Shown: positions 11,802 to 23,613, counted from the stretch's first letter. The stretch is 64,000 nt of DNA from Paraescarpia echinospica (GCA_020002185.1 CM034533.1:70574557-70638556), one strand, 5' to 3'. The notes: generated by a model from the sequence alone, not told the origin. Numbers and translations are program-made.

Positions 11802-12640
11802 ATCAGAATTTATTTATGTTCAAAATAGTTTTATATAGTCTTTGAAAAGACTTTTCTGTGTACAATTTACACCAGATTGTTTAGGTTATAGTTAGTTATA
11901 TTTGTTAACACACAATGACACACCGTGCCTTACCTAGTTACGATGTCGATGACAATGTATTCAAGTTAGGCTTAGATACAAGGTAGTCTTTACAAAGACT
12001 GTTTCCTGTGTACCAATATACACTTTAAAAGGTTGTTATTTCAGGTTTTAATTACTCATCTAACTACATTGATTATCTCAAATAACGCTATTCTATTGTC
12101 GTTCACGTTACGTTAACTTCGCCAGTGACCTACTTTGTAAACAACGTTCCGATTACATTAACGTCCCCAATTATCGCTCGCAAATCGCCTACTTTTAATC
12201 TACCCTAGATTACTCCCTCTAGCTAACTTTTAATAAAAAATATTGCTTAATATATATCTATAATTACGTTATGTATGCTATACACTCAATAATATAACTT
12301 ATCTTGATCAAATATCCTTATATTTTCGCAAGTTTGCTGCACCAAATTCAAATCAATTCACCACCGGAAGTTCCCCTAGCGAGTTATAGCATGTGTACCC
12401 TACAGTGCCATAAAAAGTGATTTGAGATTAAATGCTGCATCGAAGATCTCTCATCGAAAGCCCGCCTTAGGACACGTTCTACATTTAGAGGTGCATTACG
12501 ATCAGTCCCTGCTTGTTGCTGTACTTGAACTTTCTCAACTGAGTAGGATATTGTTTCAAAATGTTCTCACACAAAGTTTGGGGTGGATGTGTACATTCAA
12601 CCGTTGTCATGTTATCCATACGTCGGCTGTGCAGAGAAGC
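11802..12640. other. Probable CR1 5' leader and flank, no gene
   Basis: AT-rich, without coding signal on either strand. Since CR1 ORF1 starts at 11801, part of this is expected to be the element's 5' untranslated region, but I see no border. Confidence 0.35.
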
Positions 12641-12649
12641 TTTCTGTTG

Positions 12650-14060
12650 GGTGACTGGTTAAGTCCTATTGATCTAGTAGATTTATGGCAAAATACTTGA
12701 ACGTCTTGTATAAGCTGTCTTGTGTTGTTGCTATCTCTAATTTCCCTCATGGCTTGTCGTAACATGGCTTAACATTATCAGTCGTTTTATCACCAAGTTG
12801 TAAAATTCAAGCTGGCTTTGTACAATTCATATTCCATATAATTGTTGAAAAATATAAAAACATATTTGCATTAACAAAACGCTTTGGTAACATTGTAAGC
12901 CGTATTCAATATATAAAAGTCCGTTGTTGTTGGTAAATTGCATCTAGCAAACTATGCAAGGAAGTTGTTTTATGGAGTAGAGCCTACCTAGAGAGAACGT
13001 TAGCCCTAAGTTTCAATCATATTGCGCCCTCGGCTGTCTACATACAAGCAAATTTAGTCCTACTGTCTTTACAAAATGTCGAACAAATTGTCGGTGTACA
13101 TTTTAAACCCATCGTTTTTTCCAAATATGTATTTCTGAAAGGTAAATGTATTAAATTACAAAACTACTTTTCCACTATACTAAATAGTTGTGCTCGACAT
13201 ATAGACGTATTTGCCCTTACTTGGAACATCTATTTTCGTGCCGACGTGAGAATGAACAGCAAAAGTTGTGCTGTTGTACACAACATTGACGTCAATGGTC
13301 TGCGCTTAAACGGAGTAGCCAGTTGTAAATATTACTATTATTATCAACACAACACTTCAGATTTGTGGAACAATTAAATAAGAACACAGTAATATTGATT
13401 TGTAACATGGTGATTGATGTTTTGATATGTAGGCAGTCAAATTGATAAATGAACGGTGTGTCAATTTTCACGTTTTCGCGTTTTTCGCGGTTACCAACCC
13501 TTCCTTAAAAGATAATTCCTCGGCTCCACGACGTCAGACCAAAATGACGTTTGTTCCAAATGTTAGCCGAATAAGACCACTTTTTAATGCAGTGTCACTG
13601 GTACCAATAATGGCATCCATATCCTTGCTGCATAAATGGAAAAGCATAGATTTGTCTTTTTTCGAATGTCTTCAAGTGCGCAATTGCGGTATGCTCACAT
13701 ACAGCTTCGTATGTCATGACGTGAAGAAGGCAGAACTAATTCCAGCACATCTGCAGAACACGCATACATGAGGCTTTCATTTGGTACCTCATTTATATGT
13801 ATCAGTTGTGTCTACGCGCTCTCTTTATTCATAATACCAATACTGTTGAATACGACGCGACGCGAAACAACTTAGGTGTTATTTGAGAGTGTCCCACTTC
13901 CGGTGCACATTCTGAGAAACATTCCAAGTAGAATTTGATAAGAAATGGATATTCGGATTCTACGGTAATGTTTACCCCAGAAACCACCCTCAGACCGTTT
14001 GGCAAATAAAACGTAAATAAACCCTCCTGGCTCTTGAACTACTGTCACTGCTGGTGCTGC
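12650..14060 (-). repeat. Right arm of the inverted duplication
   Basis: This is the reverse-complement partner of 4770-6080 (see the left arm). It lies about 200 bases upstream of the second EGF exon, whereas the left arm begins about 40 bases after the first EGF exon. The arms bracket roughly 6.6 kb that includes the CR1 element. Confidence 0.8.
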
Positions 14061-14120
14061 ATTCACCACGAGCACTACTAATATTATTACTATTAGAATA
14101 CCGTGTATATGATTTTCCAC
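13872..14120 (-). other. Small frame with signal-peptide-like start
   Basis: The 82-codon minus-strand frame begins MENHIHGILIVIILVVLVV, a short polar head followed by a strong hydrophobic core, then NAAPAVTVVQEPGGF. That looks like a secretory signal with cleavage after Ala. KR and RR dibasic pairs follow. The frame lies at the outer end of the duplicated arm. The matching region in the left arm (4770-4836) keeps TVVQEPGGF but has no signal sequence and soon stops. It could be a small secreted peptide gene or chance; I lean to chance or a relic. Confidence 0.25.
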
Positions 14121-14264
14121 ACAATTGTGAATATGTTAAGTGAATTGATCTGGTATTTATGTTTACTTTTTTAGTAACTCCATTGGTTAGCAATTGCCGA
14201 CAGCGATATGTTCCTGTAGGCGGCTATGCGCGCATTGAATACATAATTATTTGTTGTGTTGTAG

Positions 14265-14381
14265 TCTTGAATTCCTGTCGTAGCAAGCCTTGTTCCAACA
14301 GTGCCAAGTGTACGGTGATTAGTGACATCGCCTATACGTGCAAATGCAGAAGTTCCAGGAATGCAGGACGGAACTGCAATC
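14265..14381 (+). CDS. EGF-like domain exon 2 (phase 1-1)
   Basis: A GTTGTAG acceptor precedes 117 bases and a GTAAGA donor follows. There are 38 whole codons with phase 1-1 borders. It encodes a six-cysteine module: NSCRSKPCSNSAKC, then YTCKCRSSRNAGRNCN. The usual Gly-Gly before the third Cys is replaced by Ser-Ala and the loop after the fifth Cys is basic, so the module is divergent but keeps its disulfide frame. It is separated from the next module (23206) by 8.8 kb that hold a Gypsy element and two SINEs. Confidence 0.72.
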
Positions 14382-14491
14382 GTAAGATCTTCACATATTT
14401 CAATTTGCATCATGGATTATTAGTTAATTTGATCGTAGTAATAATGTATGCATATACAATTTCCGTATTTCCTTCCTGGTAGCCGCTGTTT

Positions 14492-14640
14492 TAATAATAA
14501 TAAGATAACTTCTATTGCGCCTAAATCCTTGGAAACCAAGCTCAGAGGCGCACCAAAACAACAGTCAACAACTATTCGTAGATCATGAAGCGTTGAAAAG
14601 GATTGTCACCCTAAAGGCCAGGATATGCTGGTACGTTATG
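14492..14640 (-). mobile_element. 3' tail of an L2-like element or a SINE that uses it
   Basis: The string (AATAATAATAA)-GATAACTTCTATTGCGCC, then AAGCTCAGAGGCGCACCAAAAC, closely follows the 3' end of the L2-like element at 44364 onward (AATAACTTCTTACGCGCC, then GAGCTCAGTGGCGCACC). Nothing coding remains. It is either a very short truncated copy or a SINE sharing the tail. A run of ACCAGACCAGA pentamers follows at about 14655-14697. Confidence 0.65.
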
Positions 14641-15066
14641 CCCAACTAGGCCAGACGAAACCAAACCAAACCAGACCAGAGCAGACCAGACCAGATCAGT
14701 CCCTCAGAATGCAGTATATCCACTACATCGACCGACTCCGCTCTACTGAAAGCCGACGTGACGTCTTATTCACGTAAATTTGAAAACTTTCCATCAGTTC
14801 GATTGTATGCGGGGCTAGTTGGTGTCGGTCTGACGTATTCGAAACTTTTTAAAGTTTATGCGATTGTGACGTTACGCCGGCTTCCAGTAGACTGTATAGC
14901 GCAGTCAGTGCCGGTCTGTGTAGTGGATACACTGCAGTCTGGAGTGGTCGAGTGAAAAATGGCAGTGTATCTCGGCCTTTAGCGATATGTTCCAGATGGC
15001 TAGTATACAATAAGTCATTGGCGCTACATTGAACTCTCACTCGTTCTAAAGGTTCTATTTGGTATT

Positions 15067-15218
15067 TGTTGTTGTGTTGTTTGGATGTACTGATAATAGC
15101 CATTATATGACAGTTTACTACAAGAAACGTTAGAAGGAATGGATGTTTAATCAAAGCAACAACTGAACTCTAACCTCTAGTATAATGAGGTCATACTAAA
15201 GCGCGTAATACTACGACA
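15067..15218 (-). repeat. Gypsy 3' LTR (152 bp)
   Basis: On the minus strand it starts TGTCGTAGTATTACGCGC and ends in CAACA, the usual TG...CA frame. It lacks 10 bases (CTAACACGTG on the + strand) present in the other LTR. Confidence 0.92.
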
Positions 15219-15231
15219 TCTCCCTTTTTAC
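15219..15231 (-). other. Gypsy polypurine tract
   Basis: On the minus strand AAAAAGGGAGA lies directly before the 3' LTR. It is the expected primer for plus-strand DNA synthesis. Confidence 0.8.
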
Positions 15232-15361
15232 AAAAGAAGAGATTATGACTTACTCAAAGTAGTCTCTGAAATAACTGTAAACTTGTAAAATAACAACATG
15301 CAATAGATTTAACTGTGCTATAAGCTATACAATATGCCTTGCTTACAGTCTTTGTATCTAT

Positions 15362-18300
15362 TCATGCATAGCGCTGAGGCTGCTTAATATGACGACCAGA
15401 GCGGGTCACATATAGTCCAGTTGTATTATTTTGAACAATGTTCTCAGCCGAGCCGTCTGTAGTCTTCGTGGGAGTAGTTGAATCCACAACAGCTGGAGCG
15501 GGCTGGACTGTTGTCGGACTGGCAAACGATACTCTCCTGACGATCGGGTGAGTCGAGTTATCTCGGATTTGATTTATGTTTCTTCGGATAGTGCTTGTGC
15601 TCGGTGTCGTGAGAATGTACGATCTTGGATTCGTTGTTTTGTCAAGGACCGTCGCAGGTCTCCACCGGCCGTCTTGATCACGGAAGCGAACTGCTTGACC
15701 GTTGTGCAGAGGCGGGAGATCTCTTGCGTGTTGATCGTGCTGAAACGTCATCTTGTCCTGTCGCTCTTGTAGCCTCGTTCTCATATCGTCATGATCTTGG
15801 CGTGTGTCAACGATTTTCGTCAGAAGAGTTGACTGTACTTAGCGACCATTGAGGAGCTCTGCTGGACTTGGAAGTTTGCTGTCAATTGGCGTTGTTCGCA
15901 GACACAGTAGCGCCAAGTCGACATCCTGCCCACTTTGCCTCGCCTTCTTCATGACATGCTTCACGGTTTGGATTTGGCGTTCGATCAAGCCGTTTGAGCG
16001 TGGATACCTCGGCGAAGAGGTTACGTGTTGGACTGCCATCTTCTTTGACAGGTCTGTGTAGCATGCACTGGCGAAATGCGGGCATTTGTCCGACACGACA
16101 CGCATAGGAACGCCTGTCTCGCTGAAGATCTGCTTTGTGACAGAAACGACGGTTGAGCTTAGACATGGCTTCGGCATTTTGCGCACGATGGGAAATTTTG
16201 AATAGTAGTCCGCAATGATGAGCCAGTCTGCGTCGTTGAAGAAGAACATGTCTTTACCAACCACTTCCCAAGGTCTACTCGGTACTTCGTGCGGCTGTAG
16301 CGTCTCGTGCTGCTGCGCTGGTTGATGTTCTTGACAGATGTCACACGACTTGACTGTAGTCTCAATGTCACGATTGATGTTGATCCATTACACAGAGTCT
16401 TTTGCTCTGAGTCTCGTCTTATCTATGCCGAGGTGACCGTAGTGTAGTTTCTCCAGTATGAATGTCTGCATGCTCTCAGGAATGACGACTCGTGTTCCTT
16501 TCAATAGGATACTATCTTCCACGGAGAGTTCATCGCGGAACGACCAGTACGAACGGATGCTAGTTGGCAACTCCTTTATTGTTTCGGGCCATCCAGTCAC
16601 GATCGTTTCGGAGAGTGCTTGGAGAACTGGATCAGCCTTCGTCTTGTTCCTCAGCTCTTGGATGCGTTCATCAGAGAATCGGACGAAGTCAACACGAACA
16701 TCAAGGTCGATCGTTTCTGTGTTGTGCGTACTTGGAAGACGCGAGAGTGTGTCCGCAAGGACAATGTCCTTTCCTGGTTGGTATTCAACTTCCATGTCAT
16801 ACCCTTGCAGTTTGAGGAGCATTCTTTGTAGTCGCGATGGAGAGTTGACAAGACCTTTCTGGATGATCGAAACGAGAGGCTTGTGGTCCGTGACGACCTT
16901 GAACTTGCGTCCGTATAGGTATGTGTGGAACCGTTGTGTGCCAAAAACAATGGCTAGCAACTCTCGCTCAATGCAGGCATATCGTTTCTCTGCGCTTGAT
17001 AGACTCTTCGATGCGTATGCCACCGGTTGGATTACACCAGACTCGTTCTCTTGAAGTAACGCCGCGCCAAGTCCAAGGAGACTAGCGTATGTCTGAAGTA
17101 TGGGCGTTTTGGACACGTTGAAGTATTGAAGACTTGACCTTGAGGTGACAAGATGTTTCAGACCATCGAAGCAACTTTGATGGTGCGGTTCCCACATGAA
17201 CATGCTGTCTTCTTTCAGTAGATCTCGAAGCATTGAAGCCTTGTCAGCCAAGTTCGGTATGAATGGGCTCAAAAAGGTCATGAGTCCAAGAAACTGCTGA
17301 AGTTCTTTCTTGTCTCGAGGTGGTGGTATGTCTTGCAGATCGCGGATCCTGTCCGGATCAGGTTTGATTCCATCGATGCCGTAGATGAGGCCAAAGAAAC
17401 TGACACTGCTCTCTTTGATCAGGCACTTGCTGGAATTGAAGACAAGCCCGTTCCTCGACGCAATGTTCATGAGTTGATGAAGATTTCTGTCATGTTCATC
17501 GTCTGTTGCACCGTAAACCACCACGTCGTCAGCGATTCCCTCTGCTCCATCACACTGCTCGAGAATCATGTCCATCCTGGATTGAACGATGTCTTGTGGT
17601 GCAGACAAGCCGAATGGAAGGCATATCGACCGTAAGGAGATTGAAACGTAGTGAGGAGTTGAGAGTCTTTGTGACGCTGGACACCCCAGTATCCGGCTTT
17701 GGCGTCAAGTTTGGAGAAATATCTTGTTCCTGTGAACTTGTGATTAAGTTCTTCCAACGTAGGAATTTTGTGTTGCGGTCTCTTCAGTGTCTGATTCAAG
17801 AACTTGGGGTCCAAACATATTCTTAGGCTCCCACCTTTCTTCTTTGCATATGCCAGGCTTGAGACCCACTCTGTTGGCTCATTCTCGTGCACTTTGCGTA
17901 TGGCGTCATTTTCCACCATGGAGTCAAGACTGCTTTTGATAGCATCTTTTAGCGCAATTGGTGCATTTCTTGGAGTATTCACGCGAGGAGGAACTGCGGG
18001 ATCCACCACCAACTTCACTTCACCAGAAAAACAGCCGATTCTGTCAAACTGTTCTGGATACATTCTAGTGAGGTCATCAACGCTGATTATATAGGCTGTG
18101 CTCGTGACAGCTGATTGTCCCGTAGCAGGTCTATCTTCTGTTGAGGAGTGCGTCTTGATGGTGCAATGTAGAGTCACCAGCTTCAACATTTTACACGACT
18201 GAAAACCAATCACTGCAGGGCCGGTTACATCAACGATGTAGAACCGAGTGTCACCCCATGCCGACTTGTTGTAGCTGCATGAAATGTTAACCACGCCATG

Positions 18301-19455
18301 GCATGTGATGGACGTGCCATTGTACGCCGTCAATCGTACGCCTCTTGCTGATGCGACGATGTTATCAACGGGGAACCCCTCAGCATTTAACTTGTCCGGA
18401 TACATGCGTCGAAATGTTCGCAGTGGAAGTGTATTGTCTTGTGCGCCTGTGCCCACTTTCTGGCTCAAATTGTGGATGCCAGGACGATTGCTCAGTTTAA
18501 TTTGCACCTGCGCATAGGCTTCGTCGCGATTATATTGCCCGAGACACATTGCTGACACCTTCACATCATGAAAACTGAGTGCATCAAATGACTGTTCAAG
18601 TGTGTCAGTGTTCTGTGCATTGGAACGCATTTGATGAATTGACTTCTCGTTTGCATACGAATGTTGTCGTTGCCGATGCTCGTTCCTGTTCCTGGATTTC
18701 GAACGTCCGCGCTGATGTGGCGTGATGTTGTTGGCATGCTGTGTTTTCTTAGTCAGACAATATTTCGCCCAGTGGTTCATTCTGCCGCACGCTCTGCACT
18801 TGACTCCAAACGCTGGACAGCTTTCACGCGGTTTGAATGGGTGTTGTTGACCACAGTTGCGACATTTGGCGGATGAGTTTGCACCACGTCTGAAGCTATG
18901 CATCGCAGTTGTCGCCACTGTTCCCATGTCACGAATCTGCTGGACGTGGGAGGCACTCGCTTCATAAGCTCGTCCCAACTGAATTGCTTCGTCCAGTGTG
19001 TAGTTCTTGTTTTTTCCAAGCAATTCCTTCTGGTAATCAGGAATTGGCGTACCAGCTATGATCAGTTCAATGAGTCGCTCATTGAATTCGTTATCTTGAA
19101 ACTCGCATTTCAGAGCTAGCAACTTGCATCTGTTTATTAAACAATTTAAGTTTTCTTCTGGCCTTTGACGGTAGTGCATAAGTCGTAACCGGCTGATGCG
19201 ATAGTTCTCACACGGCTCAAGTTGTTCAACGAATTTGGCGAATATCTTGGTAGGATCTTTCCTTTCCTCTTCTGTGAGGCTCCAAGAGTTGTATCGGCGT
19301 AGTCCTTCATCGCCGACTTGTAGTAGAATGTGTACTACTTGTTCTCCTTCCTCAATTCGCTTTGCTTTGAAGTATAATTCAAGTCGTTGTTTAAATAACT
19401 TGAATGTTTCTGCTTGATTTTCCACTGACCAATCCATTCTTGGTACGTGATCCAT
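15362..19455 (-). pseudogene. Gypsy gag-pol polyprotein with several inactivating changes
   Basis: From 19455 the order is: gag; two zinc knuckles (CRNCGQQHPF...C and CRACGRMNHWAKYC); protease; RT (SLRICLDPKFLNQ, SKLDAKAGYW); then after a frameshift IADDVVVYG; RNase H (SLSSAEKRYACIERELLAIV); integrase with HHCC finger (HYGHLGIDKTR...CDIC) and core residues in IIADYYSKF, VVSDKCPHF and NGLIERQ; and a C-terminal tail ending RSGRHIKQPQRYA. Lesions: protease motif reads GTGA (18451-18453 codes Gly in place of the usual Asp); a gap of about 10 bases near 17618-17625 shifts the RT frame before PFGL; the RNase H TDAS motif reads TYAS (17087-17089); stops occur at 16388-16390 and 15839-15841. All pol parts after the gap share one frame. 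Confidence 0.9.
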
Positions 19456-19890
19456 GTTCGCTGTTGTTGTTGGCCAATTCGCGCCTACTAGTAGCGTGTT
19501 AGCTGTGTGTCTTATAAATTGTGTAGCTTAAAACTACCAGCCAGGCTGCTTTAATGAGCCCCGGTCAGTTATAATTATGGCAATATGGGTTATATGCCTA
19601 GCTATAACAACAGACTGCAATAGTGTTCAATTGCTAGCCAGCCAGACCGCTTTTATGAGTCCCGGCAAAAATTACAGAAGGCTGAATGTCTGTTGTTTAC
19701 ACGTAGCTGTCCATTTGCATGTGACGTGACCTTTGATCCCGACGCGGCTGTCGAGTGACGTCATTCATGTTGTGCGTGATTCTTTTGAACAAATTTCACG
19801 CACGGCGAATAAAGACATATTTTTCACTCATCAGTTGATTCAAAGTTCACGATTTCAGTGTCAATACGTTACCGCCGCCCTTAGTTTGTT

Positions 19891-19906
19891 CTCGTCGCTG
19901 CCACCA
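19891..19906 (-). other. Gypsy primer-binding site
   Basis: TGGTGGCAGCGACGAG on the minus strand follows the 5' LTR directly. The leading TGG pairs with the CCA end of a tRNA; I cannot say which tRNA. About 435 bases of leader separate it from the gag start. Confidence 0.75.
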
Positions 19907-20068
19907 TGTTGTTGTGTTGTTTGGATGTACTGATAATAGCCATTGTATGACAGTTTACTACAAGACACGTTAGAAGGAATGGATGTTTAATCAAAGCCTA
20001 ACACGTGAACAACTGAACTCTAACCTCTAGTATAATGAGGTCATACTAAAGCGCGTAATAGTACGACA
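19907..20068 (-). repeat. Gypsy 5' LTR (162 bp)
   Basis: It matches the 3' LTR apart from three substitutions and a 10-base extra segment. At about 160 bases it is very short for a Gypsy LTR. Confidence 0.92.
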
Positions 20069-20073
20069 GTATT

Positions 20074-21010
20074 CTGCCAGCAAACCACACTCCACCAAAC
20101 GTTGTTGGTAACTATATAGTTGTTTTATATATTTATGTATATATTATACTTTATTTTTACTACTGATGATATATAATATAATTTACATCAATATTATCTT
20201 TGATTTAATTTCTCTAGTTCAGTTTTGTATTTATATGTTTTACTTGTATTGCTATTATATTTATTTCTTATAATTTCTAACGACACTACTGAAGAGAGTT
20301 CTACTTTGGATTTTAGTGTATAAATAAAGTTATTATTATTATTATTAACTAAAGTACATCCGACCCGAAATCAACCTAACTGCTCTTATTTGTTTCTAAT
20401 GTTTTCTTGCTATATGATATCGATTTTTATTTGTTATATTGATAAAAGCAAAAACTACTGCAGGCGTTTACTTTGCTACCGTCTGACAATTTGCCTAATT
20501 AGGTTGGAAACCCATTGCATCCACAAGTCCACAGTATTCTGAATAATTACTGTCAGCACTAATAATATTGCTATTCCTTCGTCGTTTTCTTGTGTCGTTC
20601 AACTTACTATGACGTTATTATTGTGATTCACTTTGGAACCATGTAGACCGCCAGCAATTGACGACAAGTCCGTGATCGAAACCACAGTCATCATATTGAC
20701 ATCACACGCGGTAGAAAGCTATGGACCCGTTAACAGACACGTTGTGCCACTGTACAATTACACACAGGAAAAACTGCCATCTTAAATACTGGGTATCTTC
20801 AATAAATACTGGTCGTGTTAGTAGTCTAGACAAATAAACGACAGTAACACTTATTGCCAGATTGTCATACATATTTATTTTGACCCTTGGTCAATTTACA
20901 AATTGAAACAAATAATATAAGTATACAAGTCGACGAGACTCCCATTAAGACACACAAATTACTTAGCCACATAATAATAATTATTAGTATGCTACTACAA
21001 CTACAACTTT
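20074..21010. other. Non-coding stretch; one non-LTR-like 3' end
   Basis: No gene. At 20318-20346 TATAAATAAAGTTATTATT resembles the polyadenylation region and trinucleotide tail of a non-LTR element in + orientation. Its upstream part (20100-20317) is AT-rich and uninformative. Confidence 0.4.
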
Positions 21011-21350
21011 TGTGTGCAGCGCGGTAACGCAGCGGTGAGCTTCGGACTATCGACTGAGAGAACCCGGGTTCGAATCTTGTGCGGCGGTGTCGAACCTTGA
21101 GCAAGTTCGTTTACTCTTCATTGCTTCAGTTCGCTCAGCTGTATGAATGAGAACCTGTCTTAAGTGTCTATAGACAGTGGTTGATATTTGTGTTCGAATA
21201 GTCTTCGTGCATTAATTGCAGCGTGGCTAAAAGCTTCCCAGAGAAGTCGAGATGGTGTTCGATTGAACAGGTCTGCCAGGGTGTAAAGTGTAAAGCGTTT
21301 TGAGCAATCCTGAAGACTGGATACTGCGTTACATAAGAACTTACCTTTAC
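21011..21350 (+). mobile_element. tRNA-derived SINE, copy 1
   Basis: The head has Pol III promoter boxes: an A-box-like GCGGTAACGCAGCGGTGAG (21021 on) and a perfect B box GGGTTCGAATC (21066-21076). A conserved body follows (ACCTTGAGCAAGTTCG, TTGCTTCAGTTCGCTCAGC). The tail reads TGTAAAGCGTTTTGAGC and ends TACATAAGAACTTACC. Many metazoan SINEs share this body and a GCGCTATATAAG-type tail. It is not a functional tRNA: it has no proper acceptor or anticodon arm. Confidence 0.82.
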
Positions 21351-21984
21351 ATGATATAATCCACGTTTTAAATTGGAGAATCTTTAAAATAGGATGTTTG
21401 TGTGCACTATTATAAAAAACATACATATAACATGTCTATTCAGAAAAAAACATTCTTATTGTTTATGTCCAATGTATGTATCTGATGTGCTTCGTGACCT
21501 CATAACAGCATGCCATAACTAATATAAGGAAGAACGAGGGAAGTGTGGGTAATAGGTCACTTCTGCTGCGGTAGTAGTGTTCAGCTTTATTCAAAAGCCA
21601 AATGATTGACTTCTTTGCTGGCTATTCTGTTTGTATGATTCTACCATTTGAAATGTGTATTTATTGTAATATTCAAACCACTACAATCATTTACACAGAT
21701 ACAGTTAAACCACCCATTTACAAAGTAATATAATTAGTACATGTTTTTTTGCATTTAATCTTTACTTACCTTACTTATCGAATTATGTGTTTATATTATT
21801 ATTTTGGATGTGGCATTGTGGATCATACAATATAGTTCGCATACTAGCTAGGGTGGTGCAAAATTAAAACATTAAATAGGTTACTAGAAAGAACTATACC
21901 ATTTATATTTCATTACTGGCTGCGTGATCCGGCTTTGCACGGGGAAACATATTTTTCCAGAATGCGCAGTCTACAATTGTAATC

Positions 21985-22300
21985 TTAGAGTGACTATTGC
22001 TTTGGACTGTCAGTCAGGAGATTCCTGGCTTAATTCGTCTTGCTGTCATTTGAAACCTTGGGCTAGTTCTCTCACGCAATGTTGCTCCACTTCACTCAGC
22101 TGTATACAAGAGTGCGTGGCTATAGACAGTGACGGGTATTTGTGCACGAATAGTCTTCACGCATTAATTGAAGCTTGGTTGAATGTTTCACAGAGACGTC
22201 AATATAATGTTGGATTAAACAGGTCTGTGAAGGGTGAAGTGCAAAGTGCCTTGAAGCGCCTAACTATTAGATAAGGCGCTATATAAGAACATACTTTTCA
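21985..22300 (+). mobile_element. tRNA-derived SINE, copy 2 (older)
   Basis: This is the same family and orientation as the copy at 21011. Shared blocks are CTATAGACAGTG, CGAATAGTCTTC, GCATTAATTG, AACAGGTCTG and GCGCTATATAAGAAC (end). The tRNA-derived head is badly decayed and the B box is lost. Confidence 0.8.
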
Positions 22301-23205
22301 GAGCGATCCCAAAACTTGTTACCCGCCATGTGACCTTTTGAAATCTGACCTCCTTTATATAACACCGTTATTGATGACATAATTCTGAACACAAAAAATC
22401 TACTCACCGTCAAATCTCCAATTCTTATACCCAGTTACCTCATCAACAAAAAACAAATTCAGATTATGAAAGTCAACTTCTGCTCTAGAAAATGTGTTGG
22501 AACATATGTAACACGTGTGTATCTCCCATCATTATTTATACAAGTCCTTTCATAGTAGTATTTAGCTTTGTCAGATTGTTGCATTCACATTATGAACCGC
22601 AATAACGTGAACAGTATCCATCCATTTACACATTTATATGTTAATAAAGATATCGAACACAAATTAAAATTATATAGTTATGTTTAACCTGCCAAAATTG
22701 AAATCGAGATGATGCTTGAATAAACATGGTCGATCAGGCATGAATTGAGAGGCGCATTGCGCACCGATAAGGGTTTACTACTGCGTCTTATAACACATAT
22801 CTTTTTTAAATAACGTGTCATTTAGTTTGCATTACATAGATGCTAAACTCGCTAAGCTGTAATGTAATGATTAGTTCCACGATTCTTGTTAAGTAATGTG
22901 TTTGACGTTATCTGTCCGTTTTGGGCCTCATACCCATCCATACATATGTGCTGCCGAGCATCTTCTTCAGTTCGTCCACTCTCTACCTACCACGTTGGAT
23001 ACTTTCCACGCTCTCCAACCCACTTGTTGTATTTCGTACTCAACGGTTAACTAACGGTGCATAATGTGTTTTATTATGACCGTAATGTTCCGTCGTGTAG
23101 CTTTTATAACAGCGACAGTGATCCACATATGGTACCATGTTAGAAACTAATGTGTGTCTATTTGTATTACCATTACCTATTAATTACTGTATGTGGATGT
23201 TGCAG
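22301..23205. other. Non-coding stretch (presumed intron)
   Basis: No gene supported on either strand. It ends at the acceptor of the third EGF exon. Confidence 0.4.
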
Positions 23206-23328
23206 TCAAAAATCCGTGTTATCGCAGTCGGCCATGTCAGCATAGTGGCAAATGCGTGGCAAAAGAAGACGGAACATACGCATGCATCTGTCCAAAGTCT
23301 AAGTCATACGTTGGCAAGAACTGTGAAA
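23206..23328 (+). CDS. EGF-like domain exon 3 (phase 1-1)
   Basis: The acceptor ATGTTGCAG precedes 123 bases and the donor GTAAGT follows. There are 40 whole codons, phase 1-1. The module reads NPCYRSRPCQHSGKC, then YACICPKSKSYVGKNCE. All six cysteines are present. The Gly near the sixth Cys is kept in the form YVGKNC, and this C-terminal style recurs in exons 4, 6 and 7, which supports one gene for the 23-29 kb cluster. Confidence 0.8.
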
Positions 23329-23498
23329 GTAAGTACTAATAAATGTTATAAATCTGCAGGCCAGGCGACTGGTAGATATCGTAAACAATGTTTATGTGAT
23401 GCTAAATTTTGTCCGCAAGAACACAGCATTGATTACGTGACTGATTTAGTGGTGAGTAGGTACGGAAGTCACGGGTGCATACATTGTTTTTTGCTATT

Positions 23499-23613
<115 letters not shown>

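Larger units (their letters stand above)
15067..20068 (-). mobile_element. Complete Ty3/Gypsy LTR retrotransposon (defective)
   Basis: Short LTRs (15067-15218 and 19907-20068) flank one gag-pol region on the minus strand. The insertion is bordered by the 5-base direct repeat GTATT (15062-15066 and 20069-20073). A primer-binding site follows the 5' LTR and a purine tract precedes the 3' LTR. The LTRs differ by three substitutions and one 10-base indel, so the insertion is fairly young, yet gag-pol carries several lesions (see gag-pol). The element interrupts the putative intron between EGF exons 2 and 3. Confidence 0.93.
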
